NCBI GenBank assembly: GCA_008015595.1 | Contig: SSFW01000134.1 | Span: 1-37,561, forward strand | Reading direction: 5' to 3' | DNA from: Nitrosomonas sp. | GTDB taxonomy: Bacteria > Pseudomonadota > Gammaproteobacteria > Burkholderiales > Nitrosomonadaceae | DNA: 37,561 bases | In this document: piece by piece, positions 1-12,273 of the stretch | Position numbering within the stretch: the stretch's first letter is position 1 | Layout: every line of letters begins with the position of its first letter | Position numbers and translations under genes: made by a program | The notes under the pieces: generated by a model | The model's input: only the letters and a program-made list of their open reading frames with translations | The model's database searches: none | What the model was told of the DNA's origin: nothing

Positions 1-2
1 AC

Positions 3-3000
3 CGAGAGTCAGTTGAAATTGTACTCAAAAAAACACCAGAATCAATTGAGAAATTAATTGATGATTTCTCTAACAAAAAATTAAGAAACTCATTTCTAGA
101 AACAATCTTGCCGAATATTAAACATGGTCGGTACCATCAATATAAAACTGCTCAGCAACGAGATACTTTTTACCAAATATTATCTGCTTTTATAAAATAT
201 CACCCTGATATACCTAAACAAGTTCGAAATGTACGTTTTTTTGATATAACTGCAGAAATTAACAATGAAAAGACAATATTTCTAGATACAGAGTGGATTA
301 GTCAGCTGACTCCGGATGCGAAGGTGCATATGGAAACAGTAAATAAAATTTTATTTAAAAAAATTTTTGATGTGTTACACGCAATCCTCTTTGATTGGAA
401 AGATCTAAAATCTCCACTTAACTTGTTGTCGGATGAGACTATTGCGAAAGAAATAATAAGTAACAAGCGTATTAATTCTTTAGACTTTGATATGCAGATG
501 GTTATTTTTGAACAGGAAATTATTCAGAGATACTTAAACACAAACAAGGTTTCATCCAAAGATATGGAAGTATTTAACTTTGCATTAAGTGCTTGCAGTA
601 ATGTGAAAGTGAATCCTTTGGATAAAGATTTATGTGATCTTCAAAGGTGGGCAGCCGAGGCTGGTTATACAAGCAAATCCTTTTCAAATAAAGCAGCCAG
701 AATTGCTAATGGAAGAGCTGCAATTTTTAGTTTATATGGTAAAGCAAAGGATGAGTATATATCTTATATGTCTGGCAATAAATCGGCACTTGGGAGTATA
801 GCTCACCTTGAGGACTTGATTTATATAATACCCGAGCATACAAAGGATAATTTTTTTGTAATTGTGGGATCTTTCAATACCAAACGAGGAGCATTAAAAC
901 ATAGAGAACAACTTCTAAATCAATTCCCATCGGTTCAGTTTGCGGTTTTTCCTCCACATATCCCAGATGCATATTGGACCGTTGCAACTGCTTCATTTGT
1001 TTCAGAATCTGAAGCACTTACTCAAGCTTATCTTTCTAGAAAATCTGGTATTGCTTCTGATGCATATGTTCTGAAACGTAGCGCAAGAACGATAAATGGT
1101 AAACCATTTTATCCTGACCCAGATACTTTAAAATTACCTACATGGTCAGTGAAACCATGGCAAAGACCCAATATCATTACTGCAGACAAAAAACTGTTAC
1201 TCGAAATAGCTCAATATAGTGATATAAACCTCGCAGAAGCTTTTCTCAACAAATTAAAAACGAGATTTCCTGATGCACCCCTACTATTATTTGAAAAAAA
1301 AGTTGCTAATGAAGGAAATTATTCCATAATAATTGGCGGTTTTACCGATGAAATAGGTATCAATAAAGCAAAAGATACCGCTCGTTTGATGGGAATAGAC
1401 CTGTCAATGATCCATACCATATCGATTCCCGAAGGACCGTTGCAAGGCTGGGTCTCAAAATCAACCGATTCGGTTTTGAGCAATCTATCGAATGCAGAAC
1501 GTGTTGTAGAATGTTATACAAGTGGAAAAAATACCATCCAGACAATGATGGACTGTTCTGGTTTTGTAGTTTCTCCGAGAATATTAGTGCAATGTATGCA
1601 AGGGTATAATATTTTAAAGAATGATAAGGACAAAAAATTTCCTCCAAGCCAACAAGAATGCTTTCCTTCTACCGAGGAAGAAATTTTAAGATTACATCAC
1701 AGCATTGATGAATTTCTCTTAAAAGAAAAAGCAGTACTCACAGATATAATAAAAATAAGTGCAAAGGATTTGCCAATACCAACAGAAGCAATCGAAATAA
1801 AAAGCTTTGCTGAAAAACTTTTCAATTGCAAAAGCGCTGCAAATGGTTCAGAAGAGAGATTCCAGTCTTGTATCCTGGATGCAGGACTCATAGGCAAAGG
1901 AATGCTTAGTGATGAACAATCAAAATGTTTACGAGAAGTTAAATCTGACCAAACTCAATTAGCTGAATGTATTTTGGTCAATTCTCGCCAGAGGGATCTA
2001 TTAAATAACCTTGAATGTATTAAGAATGCACGAGGTGATTCATTGGCTCAGGCTAAATGCTTTATGTCTGAAGAAGACCGTATTCGCACTACAGCAGCAC
2101 AACAATGTGCTGAAGCAAGTTCATCCACTGATCGCTTTTTAGAAACATGTGTGGTTGAGAGTCTTCCGCCTACTCAGAGGGCTCTTGCTTCATGTTTAAT
2201 TAATAAAGGAAAATCACTAGAACAAACATTAATTTGCTCAGCAAACACAGGTGATGAAGCATCTCAGAAAGCATTAAGGGCCGCCGAATGCATTAAAAAG
2301 GCCGGGGATTCTGTGAAACAAAAGCAATTGTGTATTGTAAAAGAATTACCAGGTGTTCCAAAAGCACTAGATTGCGTATCTGATACTAGTAAGAGTCAAG
2401 AAGAAATGTTGGCTTGCGCCTTTGAGGGTAAACGCGAAGGCCTTGCTATTGCTCAAGCTCTTACTTGTGCTAAGTCGTATGGTGATACAAAGAAAATGCT
2501 TATTGAATGCGCAGCTCCAATGCTGCCACCAGAGATGAAGGAGGGTGTTACCTGTGCAGCAGAAACTAATGGTACTCCTGAGGCACTTGCTGGGTGTGCA
2601 GCAGTACAATTTTTACCTGAAAATGTTCGCGGAATAGCAAAGTGTGCTACCTCCAGTTCAAGTGCTGCTGGTTTTGCACTTTGTGCTGCAGGCCCTGAAA
2701 TGAATGAAGATTTACGTATAGCTGCTGATTGTGCAATGTCTTCTGGAGGAGTACCAATAACCTTTGCAGCCTGCACGGGAGGGCGTCTCGCAGTACGTGA
2801 AATAATGGGATGTATGAATAGTAAAATTGGAGAGAGAGGATGTTTTGGACCGAGTAATACCTTAGTTCAGGCATTTAACCAAATTGGCAATCTGCACAAG
2901 GAAATTGGTGAAGAATTAATCAAAGTTACTGAAGATGTTGTTAAAACGATTGAGAGTGTCGGGAAAACACTTAAAGTCATAGAAAAAGATTTAGCTGAAA

Positions 3001-3596
3001 ATCTAGAAAAAGGAAGAAAGGAAATATGTAAAAAAATAGGCTGTAATAATTTTCCAAAGCTGCCGCCTCTATCTTTGCCGCCTATAGAACTTCCAAAGTT
3101 TTCTTTTTTAACGACGAATGATGAGTTTTCGAATAATGCGTTTTCGCAAGAACAATTATCTTGCAAAGCTATACCTGAGATCGCATCAGAAGCTCCATTC
3201 TTTAATAAAGTTATTTCTGGATTTTCAATCGATAATACTACGATTCCATGCGCAATAGACAAAACTCAGAGCAAATGGGTATGTGATATAGTTCTATCAA
3301 GAAAATGCGATGGTAAAGATATGAATTCTGGAGGAAGTGCTATGAAAGATGGGGAAATAATGAAGCTTTATGGCAACATGCTCAATGTGGTGTCCAGTTG
3401 TTTATCAGAATGGGTAAGCCGGCCACTCGAAACTCAATATGTAACTTTTGAGGGTGATTACCAGTTAACAAAAGGTTTTGAATTCTGGAAACCAAATACC
3501 AAAAGCTCTATAGTAAGTGCTCTTGCAATTGGTAAGATCAATATTCATGAGAAGCAAACTTGCAGTGAATCAAGTGTCAAGTTAGAAATACGTTAA
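3..3596 (+). CDS. Large partial protein with SPOR-like segments and a C-x13-C cysteine repeat array (5' end outside window)
   Basis: I do not recognise this protein as a named family. The reading frame is open from base 3 with no stop, so the gene enters from the left and the TTG at 108 is not a real start. The visible part is about 1,197 residues. A helical N-terminal portion is followed by two SPOR-like stretches (around nt 840-1010, with VIVGSF, and nt 1310-1420, with SIIIGGF). A cysteine array follows at about nt 1512-2850. At least 11 modules have exactly 13 residues between two Cys and one has 12, with 12-18 residues between modules, giving a unit of about 30 residues that is Ala/Glu/Lys rich and probably helical. 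Next come a charged coiled-coil-like stretch (about nt 2860-3040), a Pro-rich linker (PKLPPLSLPP) and a C-terminal domain with further Cys. Many paired Cys suggest an extracytoplasmic, disulfide-linked protein, but the signal peptide would lie outside the window. The DNA looks more A+T-rich than its neighbours. Confidence 0.75.
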   Translation, partial: RESVEIVLKKTPESIEKLIDDFSNKKLRNSFLETILPNIKHGRYHQYKTAQQRDTFYQILSAFIKYHPDIPKQVRNVRFFDITAEINNEKTIFLDTEWISQLTPDAKVHMETVNKILFKKIFDVLHAILFDWKDLKSPLNLLSDETIAKEIISNKRINSLDFDMQMVIFEQEIIQRYLNTNKVSSKDMEVFNFALSACSNVKVNPLDKDLCDLQRWAAEAGYTSKSFSNKAARIANGRAAIFSLYGKAKDEYISYMSGNKSALGSIAHLEDLIYIIPEHTKDNFFVIVGSFNTKRGALKHREQLLNQFPSVQFAVFPPHIPDAYWTVATASFVSESEALTQAYLSRKSGIASDAYVLKRSARTINGKPFYPDPDTLKLPTWSVKPWQRPNIITADKKLLLEIAQYSDINLAEAFLNKLKTRFPDAPLLLFEKKVANEGNYSIIIGGFTDEIGINKAKDTARLMGIDLSMIHTISIPEGPLQGWVSKSTDSVLSNLSNAERVVECYTSGKNTIQTMMDCSGFVVSPRILVQCMQGYNILKNDKDKKFPPSQQECFPSTEEEILRLHHSIDEFLLKEKAVLTDIIKISAKDLPIPTEAIEIKSFAEKLFNCKSAANGSEERFQSCILDAGLIGKGMLSDEQSKCLREVKSDQTQLAECILVNSRQRDLLNNLECIKNARGDSLAQAKCFMSEEDRIRTTAAQQCAEASSSTDRFLETCVVESLPPTQRALASCLINKGKSLEQTLICSANTGDEASQKALRAAECIKKAGDSVKQKQLCIVKELPGVPKALDCVSDTSKSQEEMLACAFEGKREGLAIAQALTCAKSYGDTKKMLIECAAPMLPPEMKEGVTCAAETNGTPEALAGCAAVQFLPENVRGIAKCATSSSSAAGFALCAAGPEMNEDLRIAADCAMSSGGVPITFAACTGGRLAVREIMGCMNSKIGERGCFGPSNTLVQAFNQIGNLHKEIGEELIKVTEDVVKTIESVGKTLKVIEKDLAENLEKGRKEICKKIGCNNFPKLPPLSLPPIELPKFSFLTTNDEFSNNAFSQEQLSCKAIPEIASEAPFFNKVISGFSIDNTTIPCAIDKTQSKWVCDIVLSRKCDGKDMNSGGSAMKDGEIMKLYGNMLNVVSSCLSEWVSRPLETQYVTFEGDYQLTKGFEFWKPNTKSSIVSALAIGKINIHEKQTCSESSVKLEIR

Positions 3597-3609
3597 TTAA
3601 TAACTGATA

Positions 3610-3632
3610 AGCCCCCGACTCAGACGGAGGCT
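3610..3632. terminator. Weak hairpin between convergent genes
   Basis: An imperfect stem (AGCC plus CCG against CGG plus GGCT, with one C/A mismatch and a 7-nt loop) sits between the end of the large plus-strand gene and the 3' end of comM on the minus strand. There is no good U-tract on either side. Its position suggests a bidirectional terminator, but the sequence evidence is weak. Confidence 0.3.
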
Positions 3633-3729
3633 CCCAAGGACTTGACCGTTACGCATAAAGGTTCCAGGTCTTGAATTAATGTATAGAAGCATAATCACTC
3701 TGTTTTTTCATCAAGCCGTTTTATCCATC

Positions 3730-5259
3730 TTAACCCGATACATGCAAATGCTTGTCCAATCTACGATACTGAATTGCTTCCGCAATATGTTGATGATTAA
3801 TTTTTTCGGTATTCCCCAAATCCGCGATGGTGCGTGCCAATTTCAAAATGCGATGATAGGCTCTTGCAGATAGGCTTAATCGATTAATCGCTTGCTTCAA
3901 TAAATTCTCGCTGGCTGTATCCAGCACACAGAGTCGATCAATTTCCTTTACACTCAAGCGACTATTGGTTTTTCCCTGGCGGTCATATTGCAATTGGTGT
4001 GCTTTCTCAACACGTTCTCGGATAATGTTACTTTTCTCACCGATTGACTGCGATTGCATCAGATCATTCTGTGGCAACGAAGGAACCTCGATTTGCATGT
4101 CGATACGATCGAGCAGCGGGCCAGAAATTTTACCCCGATAGCGTGCAACTTGATCGGGTGTACAGTGGCATTTTCCAGAAGGATGACCTAAATAGCCGCA
4201 GGGGCAAGGGTTCATGGCGGCAATTAATAGAAAACGCGCTGGGAAATTAGTTTGCCGCACTGCGCGTGAGATGGTGATATGGCCTGATTCTAGGGGCTCC
4301 CGTAGTACTTCTAGGACTTTTCGATCAAATTCGGGTAATTCATCGAGAAAGAGTACGCCATTCAGCGCCAGTGAAATTTCACCGGGGCGCGGTATGCTAC
4401 CGCCTCCAACCATGGCGGTTGCTGAGGCAGTATGGTGAGGTGACCGAAAAGGACGATGTTTCCAGTGCGCTATTTCAAACTGACCTTGAGCAAGCGATTG
4501 AATCGCGGCTGTTTCTAATGCTTCTTGCTGATTCATGGTTGGCAAGATGGTTATCAGTCGTTCCGCTAGCATCGATTTGCCAGTTCCAGGGGGTCCGACC
4601 ATCAAGAGGCTGTGATTCCCTGCGGCTGCAATTTCCAACGCGCGTTTGGCTTGGACCTGGCCTTTGACATCTTGCAGGTCGATTGTGAGCGGTGAATTCA
4701 CTGAATGCGTATCAGGGGATACCGGACTGGAATAACGTGGCAATGGGGTTTCATTACAAAGATGCGCGCAAATTTCTAGGAGCGATGTAGCAGGGTAGAT
4801 GACAGAATCACTGACTAACGCTGCTTCTGCAGCATTTTGTTTCGGTAATACAAAACTGCGACCTGAACGTGATGCACTATAAGTCATGGCGAGCGCACCT
4901 TTGATCGGGCGCAATTCACCACTTAACGAAAGTTCACCGACCCATTCAAATTGATCGAGTTGATCGTGAGGAATTTGTGCAGTTGCTGCCAGAATTCCTA
5001 ATGCAATGGGTAAATCAAAGCGGCCACTTTCTTTGGGTAGATCAGCGGGAGCTAGATTGACAGTAATGCGTTGTGCAGGAAATTTGAAATGGCTATTTTG
5101 TAAGGCTGCCCGGACCCGGTCTTTGCTTTCTTTGACTTCTGTTTCAGGTAAACCAACGATGGTAAAACTCGGTAAACCATTGGATAGGTGTGTTTCTACC
5201 GTGACGAGTGGCGCATCCATTCCAGAAAGGGCGCGACTATATAAGATAGCCAGAGACAT
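3730..5259 (-). CDS. comM: YifB/ComM family Mg-chelatase-like AAA+ ATPase
   Basis: The 509-residue protein has the full layout of the family: an N-terminal Lon-protease-like domain (roughly residues 20-170), an AAA+ Mg-chelatase core, and a C-terminal Mg_chelatase_C domain. Walker A GPPGTGKS is at residues 222-229 and a Walker B-like FLDELPEF follows. The Cys-containing segment NPCPCGYLGHP is typical of YifB. Family members are hexameric helicases that promote branch migration during natural transformation (ComM). Competence itself is not shown by this window. The length matches the family norm of about 500. The gene is convergent with the large gene on its left and followed upstream by ubiK on the same strand, about 85 bp away. 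The start ATG gives the standard MSLAI/MSLA N-terminus. Confidence 0.93.
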   Translation of the reverse strand: MSLAILYSRALSGMDAPLVTVETHLSNGLPSFTIVGLPETEVKESKDRVRAALQNSHFKFPAQRITVNLAPADLPKESGRFDLPIALGILAATAQIPHDQLDQFEWVGELSLSGELRPIKGALAMTYSASRSGRSFVLPKQNAAEAALVSDSVIYPATSLLEICAHLCNETPLPRYSSPVSPDTHSVNSPLTIDLQDVKGQVQAKRALEIAAAGNHSLLMVGPPGTGKSMLAERLITILPTMNQQEALETAAIQSLAQGQFEIAHWKHRPFRSPHHTASATAMVGGGSIPRPGEISLALNGVLFLDELPEFDRKVLEVLREPLESGHITISRAVRQTNFPARFLLIAAMNPCPCGYLGHPSGKCHCTPDQVARYRGKISGPLLDRIDMQIEVPSLPQNDLMQSQSIGEKSNIIRERVEKAHQLQYDRQGKTNSRLSVKEIDRLCVLDTASENLLKQAINRLSLSARAYHRILKLARTIADLGNTEKINHQHIAEAIQYRRLDKHLHVSG

Positions 5260-5343
5260 GTTATACCGCGCTCAATACTGAAATACTTAGTTTATGCTGG
5301 GAATGACTTATTAGTGAGGAGATTTATTCCAAATATCGGCTGC

Positions 5344-5631
5344 TTAACCATCATAATTACTATCGGAAGTTGCCGTTCCAGTTTCTGAAGGCGAAGGTTT
5401 TAATTGACCTTCTAATGCTGCTACTTTGGTTTCTAACTCAGTCAACTTAGCACGGGTTCTTTTAAGTACCTCTTGCTGCACATCAAATTCTTCACGCGTG
5501 ACGAGATCAAGCTTAGAGATCATACTCGTGAGGATCGTGCGTAAGTTTTTTTCAATATCCTTTGCCGGACCATGCGCGATAACTTCATTAATTTTCGTGC
5601 CGATTTCATCCAGAATGTTTTTATTTAGCAT
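5344..5631 (-). CDS. ubiK: Ubiquinone biosynthesis accessory factor UbiK (BMFP family)
   Basis: A 95-residue protein of the BMFP/UbiK family. A conserved N-terminal amphipathic helix is followed by a C-terminal coiled coil (around residues 45-78, with heptad leucines in LTELETKVAALEGQL) and a disordered acidic tail. UbiK binds UbiJ and membranes and supports aerobic ubiquinone biosynthesis. This role is known from E. coli and Salmonella and is inferred here. The start ATG is preceded by GGAGAT on the minus strand. It is transcribed in the same direction as comM, an arrangement common in proteobacteria. Confidence 0.9.
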   Translation of the reverse strand: MLNKNILDEIGTKINEVIAHGPAKDIEKNLRTILTSMISKLDLVTREEFDVQQEVLKRTRAKLTELETKVAALEGQLKPSPSETGTATSDSNYDG

Positions 5632-5765
5632 GATATCTCCATTAAGCGTCTTTCAAATGCATCAGTGTTTGTCCAGATACGAAGCATACCTCATGCGAGG
5701 TTTCCAATCCAAACATTTCTCATCACTATCTAAGTGCGATTGGAAGCCTCAATGACTAGAGAAAT

Positions 5766-5783
5766 CTGGGGCAAAAACCCCAG
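5766..5783. other. Short hairpin in the ubiK/HU divergent intergenic region
   Basis: CTGGGG and CCCCAG form a perfect 6-bp stem with a 6-nt A-rich loop, followed on the plus strand by TTTC. It lies between the divergent ubiK and HU genes, about 150 bp before the HU start. It resembles a weak terminator or leader hairpin, but there is no gene upstream on the plus strand for it to end. Function unknown. Confidence 0.3.
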
Positions 5784-5930
5784 TTTCGGTAATTGTAAGG
5801 AAAAAAGTGTCGGAAAAGCGACAAACAAAGCAAAATTTTGTTTAAAAACCCCATAAACATATTGCTTTTTTGCGAAATATCGGGCGAAAATACCAACATC
5901 ATTTTACCAACCACAAATAGGAGCTTCCCA

Positions 5931-6269
5931 ATGAACAAAACGGAATTGATTGATGCAATTGCAGCTCGTGCACAAACAACCAAAACACAAACTGCAACGA
6001 TTCTGAATGGGTTTATGGAAACTGTACAAAAAACCCTAGCAAAAGGTGATACGATTCAGCTAGTCGGCTTTGGTACCTTTCTAGTTGCGCAACGTGCGAG
6101 TCGTGAAGGCCGTAATCCTGCAACAGGCAAAACCATGACAATTCCAGCTAAGAAAGTAGTGAAATTTAGACCAGGGAAAGCCCTTGCTGACGCAGCGGCA
6201 GCAACTAAAGCGCCTCGTAAAGCTCAACCTGCTGCTAAACCTAAAGCTGCTGCTGCCAAACGTAAATAA
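5931..6269 (+). CDS. HU-family DNA-binding protein with a Lys/Ala-rich C-terminal tail
   Basis: The 113-residue product is an HU/IHF-type nucleoid protein. The first 90 residues follow the HU fold: MNKTELIDAIA start, core GFGTF, and the arm region GRNPATGKTMTIPAKKVVKFRPGKAL. The arm Pro (RNPATG) that intercalates into DNA is present. It is followed by about 20 extra residues rich in Lys, Ala and Pro (PRKAQPAAKPKAAAAKRK), an H1-like basic tail seen in some betaproteobacterial HU proteins. The frame is open further upstream to 5838, but ATG 5931 has AGGAG about 6 bp ahead and gives the standard N-terminus, so I use it. Expected role: nucleoid compaction and bending of DNA. Confidence 0.93.
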   Translation: MNKTELIDAIAARAQTTKTQTATILNGFMETVQKTLAKGDTIQLVGFGTFLVAQRASREGRNPATGKTMTIPAKKVVKFRPGKALADAAAATKAPRKAQPAAKPKAAAAKRK

Positions 6270-6632
6270 TCCCCCTCTTCAAAATAATGATCTTGAGATT
6301 GCGTATTTGTGATCTTGAGAGCTTGGGTAAAGGCCTACTTGCAAGCTGTATCAGCATTGACGGATATCGCTTAATACTATCAAACTCGTAGGCCTTATTT
6401 TTCTACTTATTTCCAATCTTGTTGAACCCATCCTAAGTAGGATATAGTCACGCCTGTTGGTAAGCAATTTTTTGCTGAGTACGTCTTCTTCATAATACTT
6501 TCACACAAGCTTTAGCTTTTCTTCATGCTTTGCGGGCATTATTCCATTGAATGGATAATTTATTTGCTAAGCACGATGTGATTTGCTACTTTGATTTTAA
6601 ATTCAATTCTTATTTTGTCAGAGAGCATAATC
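6270..6632. other. 363-bp intergenic region with direct repeats and alternative stem-loops
   Basis: No protein gene is supported here. The 11-mer TGATCTTGAGA occurs twice, at 6288-6298 and 6310-6320. AGCTTG (6320-6325) can pair with CAAGCT (6342-6347). Alternatively AAGGCCTAC (6330-6338) can pair with GTAGGCCTT (6388-6396), which runs into ATTTTTCT. The two foldings are mutually exclusive. A palindrome ATCCTAAGTAGGAT lies near 6433. The rest, up to the aldolase-like gene, is A+T-rich and presumably holds its promoter. Confidence 0.45.
6330..6402 (+). terminator. Probable Rho-independent terminator downstream of the HU gene
   Basis: A perfect 9-bp stem (AAGGCCTAC with GTAGGCCTT) is followed directly by ATTTTTC on the plus strand, fitting an intrinsic terminator. 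The loop is unusually long (49 nt) and contains its own short pairings. The stem lies about 60 bp past the HU stop codon. It could instead end a small RNA encoded in the gap. Confidence 0.45.
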
Positions 6633-7427
6633 ATGGATCAAAATACCTTCAACTTAGATAAGAATCAGCTAGTACAGCATGCATTCGATCAAATGGAAAA
6701 GCATGTTAAGGGTGCAGATTATACGCCACGGCAGAAACTTGCCTTAACCTGCCGCATCTTATTTGATAATGGCCATGATTCTGGGTTGGCTGGTCAAATT
6801 ACGGCACGATCCGATCAATCAGGCGCATTTCTAACACAAAGATTAGGTTTAGGTTTTGATGAAATCAGTACAGCCAATCTTTTACTGGTCGATGAGCATT
6901 TGCAAATAATAAGCGGTGAGGGGATGCCTAATCCGGCTAATCGCTTTCATGCTTGGGTTTATCGAGCTCGCCCTGACGTAAATTGTATTATTCATACGCA
7001 TGCGATCCATACAGCTGCGCTAAGTATGCTAGAAGTACCATTGCAAATCTCTCATATGGACAACTGTGTGTTATACGATGATGTAGCATTTTTGCCGAAG
7101 TGGCCGGGTGTTCCAGTCGGTAATGACGAAGGTGAATTGATCGCAGCAGCGTTAGGGAATAAAAGAGCGTTGCTACTCGCGCATCATGGGTTGTTAGTCG
7201 CGTGTAGTAGTATCGAAGAGGCTTGTTTATTGGCACTTGCCTTTGAGCGGGCCGCACGGATGCAATTACTGGCTACATCAGTCGGTAACATTCAACCCAT
7301 CGATCCTGTGTTAGGAAGAGAAGCTCATGACTGGATTTTACGTGCACAGCGCAACGCTGCTGCATTTGCTTATTATGCGCGACGAAGTCTGAGATTGCCC
7401 CATAACCAGGATTGCTTGGCAGAGTAA
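6633..7427 (+). CDS. Class II aldolase/adducin family protein
   Basis: A 264-residue class II aldolase/adducin-head protein. Zn-ligand His residues are visible: HTHAIH (H121, H123) and AHHGLL (H184/H185). The Glu usually found in the S-S-E/PHE segment of true fuculose-type aldolases appears to be Asn in the matching stretch (GMPNPANRFHAW). I therefore infer a Zn-binding protein whose aldolase activity is uncertain; a sugar-phosphate substrate cannot be assigned. The frame extends up to 6591, but ATG 6633 has a purine-rich AGAGAG upstream and gives a typical N-terminus. The stop TAA at 7425-7427 abuts or overlaps the start of the following sensor kinase, so the two are probably co-transcribed. 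Confidence 0.83.
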   Translation: MDQNTFNLDKNQLVQHAFDQMEKHVKGADYTPRQKLALTCRILFDNGHDSGLAGQITARSDQSGAFLTQRLGLGFDEISTANLLLVDEHLQIISGEGMPNPANRFHAWVYRARPDVNCIIHTHAIHTAALSMLEVPLQISHMDNCVLYDDVAFLPKWPGVPVGNDEGELIAAALGNKRALLLAHHGLLVACSSIEEACLLALAFERAARMQLLATSVGNIQPIDPVLGREAHDWILRAQRNAAAFAYYARRSLRLPHNQDCLAE

Positions 7428-7429
7428 TC

Positions 7430-11080
<3,651 letters not shown>

Positions 11081-11101
11081 TCCTTTGAAAGGAGTTAGTC
11101 G

Positions 11102-12271
11102 ATGAAAATTCATGAATACCAGGCCAAAGAAATTCTACGTCAATTTGGGGTAACTACGCCTAATGGTATTGCCTGTTTCAGCGTGAATGAAGTTATCTCT
11201 GCTGCGCAGTCATTGGGCGGAAATCGATGGGTGGTGAAAGCACAAATCTATGCCGGTGGACGGGGAAAAGGGGGCGGGGTTAAGTTAGCTCGTTCACTCG
11301 ATGAAGTTAGGCAGTTTGCAGAAGGCATGCTCAATAAGCCACTGATAACTCATCAGACTGGCCCACAAGGGCAAATCGTGCATCGATTGTATATCGAACA
11401 GGGTGTAGATATTCAGCATGAGTATTATTTGGGTATGGTGATCGATCGTGCCCGTCAACGCGTTTGCTTGATGGCGAGTGCTGAAGGTGGGATGGATATC
11501 GAGGAGGTCGCAGCCAAAACACCTGAAAAAATCCATAAGATTTTGATTGATCCTGTGGCTGGATTGAAGGATGAGGATATCACCCATATTGCAGGGAAAA
11601 TTAGTTTGCCGAGTACCAGCCTTGATGCAACCAGAGTGCTGCTAAAAGGGCTTTATCAGGCGTTTGATCAAACCGATGCTTCGTTATTGGAAATCAACCC
11701 ATTAATTCTGACGACTTCAGGCCAGGTAATAGCGCTCGATGCAAAAATGAATTTTGATGATAACGCATTATTTCGTCACCCTGAGATTGTAGCGTTGCGC
11801 GATACGGATGAAGAAGATCCTGCCGAAATGGAAGCGGCCAAGCATGACCTCTCCTATATCGCTTTGGACGGAAACATTGGTTGCTTAGTAAACGGTGCTG
11901 GTTTAGCGATGGCGACCATGGATATCATCAAATTATATGGAGGGCATCCAGCCAATTTCTTGGATGTTGGTGGCGGTGCAACGGCTGAGAAAGTCACGGA
12001 AGCGTTCAAGATCATGCTGCGTAATCCCAAGTTGCAAGCGATATTAGTCAATATCTTTGGCGGAATCATGAAATGTGATGTGATCGCCCAAGGGGTTACT
12101 ACCGCAGCCCGCGAAGTCAAATTAACGGTACCGTTGGTGGTTCGGCTTGAAGGTACGAATGTTGATCTTGGTAAGAAAATTCTCGCCGAATCGGGCTTAC
12201 CGATCATTTCTGCCAGTAATATGGCCGATGCAGCCGAGAAAGTGGTTAACGCAATACAGAAAGGAGCCTAG
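11102..12271 (+). CDS. sucC: Succinate-CoA ligase (ADP-forming) beta subunit
   Basis: The 389-residue length is standard for SucC. It has the ATP-grasp start [12 protein letters not shown], the glycine-rich [12 protein letters not shown] nucleotide-binding loop, the LEINPL motif, the [18 protein letters not shown] segment and FLDVGGGAT near the CoA/phosphate site. With SucD it converts succinyl-CoA, ADP and Pi to succinate, CoA and ATP in the TCA cycle. The related malate-CoA ligase subunit MtkA is an alternative, but the residues after ALDAK ([14 protein letters not shown]) and the [15 protein letters not shown] stretch look like betaproteobacterial SucC. The start ATG follows AAAGGAG at 8 bp. 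The stop lies 2 bp before sucD, so coupling is tight. Confidence 0.95.
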   Translation: MKIHEYQAKEILRQFGVTTPNGIACFSVNEVISAAQSLGGNRWVVKAQIYAGGRGKGGGVKLARSLDEVRQFAEGMLNKPLITHQTGPQGQIVHRLYIEQGVDIQHEYYLGMVIDRARQRVCLMASAEGGMDIEEVAAKTPEKIHKILIDPVAGLKDEDITHIAGKISLPSTSLDATRVLLKGLYQAFDQTDASLLEINPLILTTSGQVIALDAKMNFDDNALFRHPEIVALRDTDEEDPAEMEAAKHDLSYIALDGNIGCLVNGAGLAMATMDIIKLYGGHPANFLDVGGGATAEKVTEAFKIMLRNPKLQAILVNIFGGIMKCDVIAQGVTTAAREVKLTVPLVVRLEGTNVDLGKKILAESGLPIISASNMADAAEKVVNAIQKGA

Positions 12272-12273
12272 CC

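Noticed and set aside
108-110. TTG as the start of the large left-end gene
   Set aside because: The same frame is open back to base 3 without a stop and reads as continuous protein, so the gene is cut by the window edge.
2367-3262. Several minus-strand frames of 75-131 codons inside the Cys-repeat gene
   Set aside because: They are antisense to a strongly coding frame with regular repeats and have no ribosome binding sites or recognisable domains.
5756-5983. Minus-strand 75-codon frame overlapping the HU promoter and start
   Set aside because: Antisense to HU and to its control region, with no Shine-Dalgarno and no family likeness.
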